Below the pieces are notes generated by a model that had not been told where the DNA came from, did no database searches, and worked only from the letters and a program-made list of their open reading frames with translations. From Pseudomonadota bacterium (lineage in GTDB: Bacteria; Pseudomonadota; Alphaproteobacteria; Sphingomonadales; Sphingomonadaceae), in NCBI GenBank assembly GCA_029781465.1, contig JAKOWQ010000046.1, positions 1 through 5,140 of the forward strand: 5,140 nt of DNA. Reading direction: 5' to 3'. Position 1 is the stretch's first letter, and every line of letters begins with the position of its first letter. A program made the position numbers and the translations under genes. Positions 1 through 4,572 of the stretch are shown here, piece after piece.

Positions 1-301
1 GTTTTCGCGCTATCTCGAGATCGGCGGGCGCCATGCGGCGATGGCGATGCGCTTTGCCAACGATCGCGCAATCGAATCTGCGGACCGTTTCGCTGCGCTG
101 GCCGCCGAAGCGGGGATGAGCCCGGTGACCATGGCGGTGGCCTGGTCGAAGCAGCACGATTTCGTCGCCTCGACCATCGTGGGGGTGAGCCGGGAAGATC
201 AACTTCCCGAAATCCTCGCCGCTGCCGACATGGTCCTGCCCGACGATCTGATGAAGGCAATCGACAAGGTATCGAAGGAAATCCGCTACCCGATGGGGTG
301 A
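1..301 (+). CDS. Aldo/keto reductase, C-terminal part (5' end outside window)
   Basis: The reading frame is open from base 2 and ends at TGA 299-301, giving the last 99 residues of a protein that begins upstream. The segment around MSPVTMAVAWSKQHDFVAST followed by IVGVSREDQLPEIL matches the end of the aldo/keto reductase TIM barrel. In this family the helix before it packs on the barrel, and the 'xxIxGxxxxxQL' stretch binds the 2'-phosphate and adenine of NADPH. The tail (LPDDLMKAIDKVSKEIRYP) is the usual closing helix. It resembles the Tas/YajO-like branch of cytosolic NADPH-dependent carbonyl reductases. The catalytic Asp/Tyr/Lys/His lie upstream, so activity and substrate cannot be judged. 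hrpB starts 10 nt after the stop, so the two may be co-transcribed. The family call is an inference from the C-terminal third only. Confidence 0.82.
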   Translation, partial: FSRYLEIGGRHAAMAMRFANDRAIESADRFAALAAEAGMSPVTMAVAWSKQHDFVASTIVGVSREDQLPEILAAADMVLPDDLMKAIDKVSKEIRYPMG

Positions 302-311
302 TCGGCGGGCT

Positions 312-2837
312 ATGGCCGCGGCGATGAGCGACCTGCCGATCCACGCCGTGCTGCCCGATCTGCTTGCCGCCTTGCGCGCGGGTAGCAGCGCGGTGCTGAT
401 CGCGCCGCCGGGTGCGGGCAAGACCACCAGTGTCGCTACTGTGCTGCTCGATCAAGGCTGGTGCACGGGCATTGTAGTCCTGCTCTCGCCCCGCCGGGTC
501 GCAGCGCGGGCGGCGGCGGAGCGAATGGCGGAGTTGCTGGGCGAAAAGGCCGGAGAAACCGTGGGCTATCTCACCCGGCTCGACAGCAAGCGTTCCGCGC
601 GGACCCGCGTTCTGGTGATGACCGAGGCGATCTTCGTATCGACCATCCTTGCCGATCCCGAGCTTTCCGGCGTTTCGGCCGTCCTGTTCGACGAGGCGCA
701 CGAGCGGCATCTCGATTCCGACCTTGGTCTGGCCCTGGCGATCGAAAGCAGCCAGGTGCTGCGGCCCGACCTGCGGCTGGTGGTGATGAGCGCCACGATC
801 GACGGCGCGCGCTTTGCGGCGCTGCTCGATTCCGCGCCGGTGATCGAAAGCGAGGGCAAGGCCCACCCGCTGACGATCCGCTGGCTGGGCGCGCGGCCCG
901 AACTCAGGATCGAGGAGGCGATGACCAGCGCGATCCTTGCCGCCTGGCGTGAGGAAAACGGCGATATCCTGGCTTTCCTGCCGGGCGTCGGGGAGATCGA
1001 GCGGGTGCGTGAGCGGCTGGCGGAAAAGCTGCCCACCGCGCTGGTCCTGCCGCTGCACGGGCAGTGCGAACCCGCTGCCCAGCGCGCCGCGATCCGCCGC
1101 GATCCCGATGGGCGCCGCCGGATCGTTCTGGCCACCGCCATTGCCGAAACCTCGCTCACGCTCGACAGGGTATCGGTGGTGGTCGATGCCGGGCTTTCGC
1201 GGCGGGCGGAATTCGACAAGGCTGCGGGCGTTACGCGGCTCGTCACGCACCGCGCCAGCCAGGCCGCCGCTGCCCAGCGCGCGGGCCGTGCCGCGCGTCA
1301 AGGGCCGGGCACGGCCTACCGGCTGTGGGAGGAAGCCGCGCACAACGGGCGCGCAGCATTCGATCCGCCGGAAATGCTCACCAGTGATCTCGCGCCGCTC
1401 CTGCTCAGCCTGGCGCAATGGGGCGCGAACGACCCGGCCGCGCTGCCCTGGCTCGATCCGCCGCCGCCCGCAGCATTGGCTGCGGCAACGGCGCAATTAC
1501 AAACACTTGCCGCGCTTGATGCGGCGGGCCGGATCACGCAGCATGGGCGCAACATGGCGGCCCTGCCGATGGCCCCGCGCGAGGCGCACATGCTGCTCTA
1601 TGCTGCGCAGCATGGCGCGGCGCCGCGTGCAGCAAAATTGGCCTTGCTGCTTCAGGAGCGGGGTCTGGGCGGAGGCGGGGAAGACCTTGCCTTGCGGCTC
1701 GATCGCTGGAACGCGGACCGCTCGGCGCGGGCCGATGCCGCGCGCAGACTTTCGGCCGGATGGGAGAAAGCGGCGCGCTGGCTTCGACAGGCTCAGCCCG
1801 AACGGAAACCGGGGAAGGGTGATGAATCCACTCCCGTTCGGCCTGAGCCTGTCGAAGGCCCGCCCGCCGGCATCCTGCTTGCCGAAGGCTTTCCGGAGAT
1901 GATCGCGCGCCGCCGCGGCGCTGGCGGGGAGGACTGGCTGACCGCCGGGGGCAGGGGTCTCCGGCTCGATCCGGCCTCGCCGCTGGCACGGGCCGAATGG
2001 CTTGCGGTGGGTGCGGCGCAGGGCGAGGCGAAGGGCGCCCGGATCACCGCCGCGATCGCACTGGATGAGGGCGAGGTGCTGCGCTGGCTGGCTCACCGGA
2101 TCGAGCGGCGGCAGACCCTGCGCTGGATTGGCGGCGAAAATCGGGTCGAGGCGCTGATCGAAGCGCGGCTCGGCGCGATCACCCTTTCGCGTGGCCCCGA
2201 TCCTGCGCCCGATCCCGAAGCGATCCGCGCCTTCCTGATCGCGCGGGTGCGCGCCGAAGGGCTGGCACTGGTGCCGTTTCCCAAAGCGAGCCAGTCGCTG
2301 CTGCGCCGGGCGCGTTTTGCCGGAATCGAGAGCCTGTCCGAAACTTCGCTGCTGGTGGATCTGGAGCATTGGCTGGGCCCGATACTGGTCAGGCGGCTCG
2401 ATGAGATCGACCCGGCGCGGCTGAACGACGCGCTGCGCTCCCGGCTCGATTGGGCCGCGCAGCAACAGCTGGAACAACTGGCCCCGGCGCAGTTCGCGTC
2501 ACCGGCCGGGACCGGCCATGCGATCGACTATGACGATCCCGGCGGGCCAAGCGTGGAGCTGCGCGTCCAGGCGCTGTTCGGACTCGATAGCCACCCCGGT
2601 TTCGGCTCGCCGTCGCAGCCGCTGCTGCTCAAGCTCACCGATCCGGGCGGGAAGCCGCTCCAGACCACGCGCGATCTGCCCGGGTTCTGGCGCGGATCGT
2701 GGAAGGATGTGCAGCGCGAGATGAAGGGCCGCTATCCCAAGCACCGCTGGCCCGACCAGCCCTGGGCCGAGGCGCCCAGCCTCAAGACCCGCAACGCCTT
2801 TGAGCGCGGTCAGGGAAAGCCCGCAGGCTCGCGGTAA
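312..2837 (+). CDS. hrpB: ATP-dependent RNA helicase HrpB (DEAH-box)
   Basis: 841-residue superfamily 2 DEAH-box helicase, close in length to E. coli HrpB (about 810). Visible motifs are Walker A GAGKT (34-38), DEAH (127-130), SAT (160-162), motif V ATAIAETS (274-281) and motif VI QRAGRAAR (322-329). The helicase-associated region follows. The end (TRDLPGFWRGSWKDVQ, then EMKGRYPKHRWPDQPW) is the signature of the HrpB-specific C-terminal domain and separates it from HrpA. It should couple ATP hydrolysis to RNA remodelling in the cytoplasm; its cellular target is poorly known even in model species. The start at 312 has no clear Shine-Dalgarno. The ATG at 324 (MSDLPIHAVLPDLL) aligns better with the E. 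coli N-terminus and may be the true start. Residues about 491-516, between helices ahead of ILLAEGFPEMIARRRG, are encoded by an inverted repeat and have no counterpart in E. coli HrpB as I recall it; the frame is kept. Confidence 0.96.
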   Translation: MAAAMSDLPIHAVLPDLLAALRAGSSAVLIAPPGAGKTTSVATVLLDQGWCTGIVVLLSPRRVAARAAAERMAELLGEKAGETVGYLTRLDSKRSARTRVLVMTEAIFVSTILADPELSGVSAVLFDEAHERHLDSDLGLALAIESSQVLRPDLRLVVMSATIDGARFAALLDSAPVIESEGKAHPLTIRWLGARPELRIEEAMTSAILAAWREENGDILAFLPGVGEIERVRERLAEKLPTALVLPLHGQCEPAAQRAAIRRDPDGRRRIVLATAIAETSLTLDRVSVVVDAGLSRRAEFDKAAGVTRLVTHRASQAAAAQRAGRAARQGPGTAYRLWEEAAHNGRAAFDPPEMLTSDLAPLLLSLAQWGANDPAALPWLDPPPPAALAAATAQLQTLAALDAAGRITQHGRNMAALPMAPREAHMLLYAAQHGAAPRAAKLALLLQERGLGGGGEDLALRLDRWNADRSARADAARRLSAGWEKAARWLRQAQPERKPGKGDESTPVRPEPVEGPPAGILLAEGFPEMIARRRGAGGEDWLTAGGRGLRLDPASPLARAEWLAVGAAQGEAKGARITAAIALDEGEVLRWLAHRIERRQTLRWIGGENRVEALIEARLGAITLSRGPDPAPDPEAIRAFLIARVRAEGLALVPFPKASQSLLRRARFAGIESLSETSLLVDLEHWLGPILVRRLDEIDPARLNDALRSRLDWAAQQQLEQLAPAQFASPAGTGHAIDYDDPGGPSVELRVQALFGLDSHPGFGSPSQPLLLKLTDPGGKPLQTTRDLPGFWRGSWKDVQREMKGRYPKHRWPDQPWAEAPSLKTRNAFERGQGKPAGSR
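1782..1857. repeat. Inverted repeat (REP-like, sphingomonad type) inside hrpB
   Basis: Two 24-nt arms, 1782-1805 and 1834-1857, are reverse complements at 23 of 24 positions and enclose a 28-nt spacer. The left arm begins CTTCGACAGGCTCAGCCCG; the right arm ends CTGAGCCTGTCGAAG. I recall this sequence as a dispersed intergenic repeat of Sphingomonadales, but copy number cannot be tested here. It lies wholly within hrpB and is translated as RQAQPERK and, after the spacer, PVRPEPVEG, without a stop or frameshift. At the RNA level it can form a long hairpin within the message. Confidence 0.85.
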
Positions 2838-2925
2838 CCAATTTTGCCTTCTTGCCCTGTCCGTTTTGGGAATTCTGAAAGTATTTGGCCTTACGGACTG
2901 CCCCTGAAGCGGGGGAAAGCAAGCC

Positions 2926-3165
2926 GTGATCGAAGTCGAAATCCAGAACGAGACTTACCAGAGCCAGCAGCGCCTGCGCTTCAGCGCGGTGCCCCGGATC
3001 GGCGAGGGCATCCGCCTGCAGGAGCCGAGTGGCTTCTGGGCCTCCTATGATGTGCTCGACCTGTGGTATCAGAAGGCGGAATACGGCGAAGTCTGGGTGC
3101 CCTATCTGCATGTGCGCAAGACTTCCGGCGAACTGAGCGGCGAGCCCGCTCCGCTCGTCAGCTGA
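2926..3165 (+). CDS. Small conserved-looking protein of unknown function
   Basis: 79 residues, with a GTG start chosen because GGGGGA (2911-2916) sits about 9 nt upstream. The N-terminus reads MIEVEIQNETYQSQQRLRFS and the core is GEGIRLQEPSGFWASYDVLDLWYQKAEYGEVWVPYLHVR. It has no signal peptide, membrane segment or Cys. The alternation of charged and aromatic residues (several W/Y in the second half) suggests a compact all-beta or alpha/beta fold. I do not recognise a named family, although the 'WYQKAEYG..WVPYLHVR' ending looks like a conserved motif rather than random coding. The gene is followed after 11 nt by a CheY-like receiver gene, so the two are probably co-transcribed and may work together. 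That functional link is inferred only from position. Confidence 0.72.
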   Translation: MIEVEIQNETYQSQQRLRFSAVPRIGEGIRLQEPSGFWASYDVLDLWYQKAEYGEVWVPYLHVRKTSGELSGEPAPLVS

Positions 3166-3176
3166 CGGAGGCGGCG

Positions 3177-3734
3177 ATGCGCGATCTTATCAAGCGGATC
3201 AATTCCCCGTCGGGCGCAGAAGGAATTGGCCGTGCCGCGATTCCCCAGCCCGAGCTTCCCGCCGCGCCCGAACCTCCTTTGGCCGCGACCTTTCCCAGCA
3301 AGCGATTGCCGCTTGCCGAAGCCGCCCCGGTGCCTGCCCCGCAACCGGTAGTCGCCGCTGCCCCGGTCAGCCGCAATTGCCTGATCGTCGACGATTCGCG
3401 CGTGGTGCGCCGGATCTCGCGCCAGATCGTCGAGAGCCTCGGCTACACCGTGACCGAGGCAGAGAACGGCGAGGAAGCGCTCTCGCGCTGCAAGCTGGCC
3501 ATGCCCGACCTGATCCTGCTCGATTGGGACATGCCGGTGATGACCGGAATCGAATTCATCACCCAGCTGCGCGCGCTTCCCACCCCGCGCCCGCCCAAGG
3601 CGGTGTTCTGCACCAGCAAGAACGACACCCACGACATTTTTCGCGGGATCGGCGCCGGGGCGGACGAGTATGTGGTCAAGCCCTTCACCGAGGCCGCGCT
3701 CAAGGCCAAGCTGGAAAAGATCGGCGCGGCGTAA
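3177..3734 (+). CDS. Single-domain response regulator (CheY-like receiver) with Pro/Ala-rich N-terminal tail
   Basis: 185 residues. Residues 1-65 form a low-complexity tail rich in Pro and Ala. Residues about 66-183 are a receiver domain with all the expected residues: acidic pair D72 D73 in NCLIVDDSRVVRR, phosphoacceptor D116 in LILLDWDMPVMTG, T146 in VFCTSKND, and K168 in YVVKPF. There is no DNA-binding or enzymatic output domain, so it should signal by protein contact after phosphorylation by a histidine kinase not present here. The GGAGG at 3167-3171 lies 5 nt before the ATG at 3177 and settles the start. The frame is open back to an ATG at 3063, but that would overlap the upstream gene almost entirely. 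The gene is 11 nt after the 79-aa gene, which suggests an operon. The 'CTxxND' signature is similar to alphaproteobacterial CheY-type regulators, but no chemotaxis gene is near, so I give no symbol. Confidence 0.9.
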   Translation: MRDLIKRINSPSGAEGIGRAAIPQPELPAAPEPPLAATFPSKRLPLAEAAPVPAPQPVVAAAPVSRNCLIVDDSRVVRRISRQIVESLGYTVTEAENGEEALSRCKLAMPDLILLDWDMPVMTGIEFITQLRALPTPRPPKAVFCTSKNDTHDIFRGIGAGADEYVVKPFTEAALKAKLEKIGAA

Positions 3735-3763
3735 GGCCGCCGCAAGGGGGCTTGATTCTCGCC

Positions 3764-3781
3764 GCGATTGGGGCCAATCGC
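3764..3781. promoter_or_regulatory. Perfect small palindrome just before the NDUFS4-like gene
   Basis: GCGATTGG and CCAATCGC are exact reverse complements separated by GG, ending 6 nt before the ATG at 3788. In RNA this gives a 7-bp stem with a four-G loop. No T-run follows, so it is not a typical intrinsic terminator for the response-regulator gene. The only G-rich stretch near the start codon is the loop itself. It could be an operator or a translational control hairpin; which one cannot be told from sequence alone. Confidence 0.35.
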
Positions 3782-3787
3782 CGCCCC

Positions 3788-4066
3788 ATGTCCGCACGCA
3801 TCTTTCAGCGCCCGAAGAACGCCATGCAGTCTGGCAAGGCCCTGCTTGGCCAGTGGATCCTTGAATTCGCGCCGTCCGAGGCGCGCGCGGTCGATCCGGT
3901 GATGGGCTGGACCGGCTCGGGCGATACGCAGAGCCAGGTGCGCCTGACCTTCGCCTCGGCCGACGAAGCGTTGGATTATGCCAAGCGCTACGGAATCGAA
4001 GCAGAGGTGCATGCCGCGCCGCCGCGCCGCCTCAAGATTCAGGCCTACGCCGACAATTTCCGCTGA
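3788..4066 (+). CDS. NDUFS4-like complex I accessory subunit (ETC complex I subunit conserved region)
   Basis: 92 residues. The N-terminus MSARIFQRPKNAMQSGKA, the segment WILEFAPSEAR, the hallmark MGWTGSGDTQSQVRLTF and the end YADNFR match the alphaproteobacterial homologues of the mitochondrial 18-kDa complex I subunit NDUFS4. In mitochondria this matrix-side subunit stabilises the NADH-oxidising module of NADH:ubiquinone oxidoreductase; in alphaproteobacteria it is expected to bind the cytoplasmic arm. There is no mitochondrial-type presequence, and length is normal for the bacterial form. The start at 3788 fits the family N-terminus (ARI...AMQSG), even though no good Shine-Dalgarno is seen and the region upstream is a palindrome. 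It is not next to nuo genes, which is usual for this accessory subunit. I am confident of the family and less so of its importance in this organism. Confidence 0.92.
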   Translation: MSARIFQRPKNAMQSGKALLGQWILEFAPSEARAVDPVMGWTGSGDTQSQVRLTFASADEALDYAKRYGIEAEVHAAPPRRLKIQAYADNFR

Positions 4067-4074
4067 TCGGTTGA

Positions 4075-4086
4075 ACCCCGCGGGGT
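4075..4086. other. 12-bp perfect palindrome after the NDUFS4-like gene
   Basis: ACCCCGCGGGGT reads the same on both strands and lies 8 nt after the stop codon at 4066. It could be a protein-binding site, or part of alternative folds of the larger rod-like element that begins at 4081, since the CGGGG half is used in both. No T-run follows. Confidence 0.3.
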
Positions 4087-4156
4087 AGGAGCGGGTCCGC
4101 CGCCTGCTTGGGTCGCGCTGTGAAGCAACCGGCAAACCCGCTCCAGCCTTGCCCCG
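4081..4156 (+). other. Rod-like imperfect hairpin, possible structured RNA or transcription-end element
   Basis: Nested complementary blocks are visible. CGGGG 4081-4085 pairs with CCCCG 4152-4156, and GGAGCGGGT 4088-4096 with ACCCGCTCC 4136-4144. GCCG 4099-4102 pairs with CGGC 4130-4133, and TGCTT 4105-4109 with AAGCA 4123-4127. The two inner junctions are symmetrical 2x2 internal loops (CC/AA and CC/AC), and the apical loop is 13 nt (4110-4122). Such register-keeping internal loops are more typical of a functional RNA than of a terminator, and no T-run follows. I do not recognise a known riboswitch or sRNA family. It may be the 3' end of the NDUFS4-like transcript or an independent small RNA. 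Strand is assumed from the neighbours. Confidence 0.4.
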
Positions 4157-4229
4157 AAGGGAAAGGAAGAAATTGACTGTCCCCATCGGACGAGTCGGTT
4201 TCAGTTAGCCGCGAGGCGCCGAGTCGGGC

Positions 4230-4258
4230 TTGCGCAAACGCGACAAGGCCGCCATATG
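4230..4258 (+). promoter_or_regulatory. Candidate sigma-70-type promoter of ffs
   Basis: TTGCGC (4230-4235) and CATATG (4253-4258) are separated by exactly 17 nt. A start about 7 nt downstream would fall at 4265-4266, at the base of the SRP RNA helix (4266/4267). The spacing and predicted start fit very well. The hexamers themselves match the consensus only in part (TTG of the -35, AT-A core of the -10). Confidence 0.45.
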
Positions 4259-4261
4259 CCC

Positions 4262-4357
4262 GCCCGGGAGTCGGTCGGACGCTTGCGTCCGCCAACCTGG
4301 TCAGGTCCGGAAGGAAGCAGCCACAACGGGTTGCGGCGGGTCGGCCGGCTCCTTTTT
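4262..4357 (+). ncRNA. ffs: Signal recognition particle RNA, small bacterial type (4.5S RNA)
   Basis: The core CCTGGTCAGGTCCGGAAGGA followed by AGCAGCC (4296-4321) is the near-invariant apical domain of SRP RNA. It has the GGAA tetraloop (4309-4312) and the asymmetric and symmetric internal loops bound by the Ffh M domain. The arms pair below it: AACC 4294-4297 with GGTT 4329-4332, CCGCC 4289-4293 with GGCGG 4335-4339, and GGAGTCGGTCGG 4267-4278 with TCGGCCGGCTCC 4341-4352 (with G-U pairs). The helix is followed by TTTTT 4353-4357. The RNA with Ffh and FtsY directs nascent membrane proteins to the translocon. The 5' end is uncertain by a few bases. The left strand has a 10-nt insert, ACGCTTGCGT (4279-4288), that can form its own small hairpin. 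The gene lies upstream of dnaX in the same direction, as in several other bacteria. Confidence 0.96.
4341..4357 (+). terminator. Probable 3' end / intrinsic-type terminator of the SRP RNA
   Basis: The right strand of the basal SRP helix (4341-4352) is followed directly by TTTTT (4353-4357). A G+C-rich stem followed by a short T-run is the intrinsic terminator layout, so the SRP RNA rod may end its own transcription. The T-run is short, so read-through toward dnaX is possible. Confidence 0.45.
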
Positions 4358-4391
4358 CGACAGTGCGGTCAGCCCATCCGGGCCTTCCTTG

Positions 4392-4475
4392 GCAACACCG
4401 GCCCGCCCCTCCGGCCCAGCCACCCATGAGGATACCATATCGGGTGGCTGGGCCGGAGGAGCGGGCCGGTGTTGC
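4392..4475. repeat. Long near-perfect inverted repeat (34-bp arms, 16-nt loop) between ffs and dnaX
   Basis: Arm 4392-4425 begins GCAACACCGGCCCG and ends GGCCCAGCCACCC. Arm 4442-4475 is its reverse complement at 33 of 34 positions; the one mismatch is C4407 against A4460. The loop 4426-4441 is A+T-richer than its surroundings and contains GATA-CCA-TATC, itself a small hairpin. With one bulged G at 4391, three more pairs (CTT/AAG) extend the base. No protein gene covers it and no T-run follows. As RNA it would be a long double-stranded rod, a good RNase III substrate. As DNA it could extrude a cruciform or be a repeat element. Confidence 0.9.
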
Positions 4476-4477
4476 AA

Positions 4478-4499
4478 GCCATCGACGGATGTCGATGGC
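4478..4499. repeat. Perfect 9-bp hairpin with GGAT loop
   Basis: GCCATCGAC (4478-4486) and GTCGATGGC (4491-4499) are exact reverse complements around GGAT. The hairpin begins 2 nt after the long inverted repeat, so the two would stack as consecutive stems in a dnaX leader transcript. It could equally be a dyad operator in DNA. A T4 run appears 28 nt later (4527-4530), too far for a simple intrinsic terminator. Confidence 0.6.
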
Positions 4500-4572
4500 G
4501 CACCCGGAAAGGCATCCCCCGGCTCCTTTTCCCCCTTCGACAATTCAAGCGTCAGCGCCTACCAAGGATGCG

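Larger units (their letters stand above)
4345..4543. repeat. 12-bp direct repeat: SRP RNA 3' end sequence repeated upstream of dnaX
   Basis: CCGGCTCCTTTT occurs at 4345-4356, where it is the end of the SRP RNA, and again at 4519-4530, 174 nt downstream. Each copy is followed shortly by TTCGACA (4356-4362 and 4537-4543; the second has an extra CCCCC-rich spacer). The segment between the copies holds the long inverted repeat and the 9-bp hairpin. Confidence 0.55.

Noticed and set aside
1497..2477. Long open frame (326 codons) on the minus strand inside hrpB
   Set aside because: Codon structure and protein motifs clearly support hrpB on the + strand; antisense open frames are expected at this G+C content.
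2838..2925. Promoter or terminator between hrpB and the 79-aa gene
   Set aside because: The stretch is locally A+T-richer, but I could not find a -35/-10 pair with good spacing or a stable hairpin with a T-run; only a weak CCCC/GGGG stem at 2901-2914.
3063..3176. N-terminal extension of the response regulator to an ATG at 3063
   Set aside because: It would overlap nearly half of the upstream gene and has no ribosome-binding site, while GGAGG lies at the right distance before the ATG at 3177.
4068..4086. tRNA T-arm-like stretch CGGTTGAACCCCG
   Set aside because: No acceptor, D or anticodon stems can be placed around it; the TTCGA core is not intact.
4207..4250. Possible S-adenosylhomocysteine riboswitch (GCGAGGCGCCGAG-like stretch)
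   Set aside because: Only a superficial resemblance; the remaining conserved blocks and pseudoknot are missing, and the downstream gene is an SRP RNA.
4356..4386. Possible degenerate copy of the CTTCGACAGGCTCAGCCC repeat after ffs
   Set aside because: Shares TTCGACAG and TCAGCCC but with altered spacing and no matching inverted arm; chance or erosion cannot be told apart.
4301..4543. 80-codon open frame on the minus strand across the same spacer
   Set aside because: It is antisense to ffs and spans both arms of the inverted repeat; no family resemblance and no clear ribosome-binding site.
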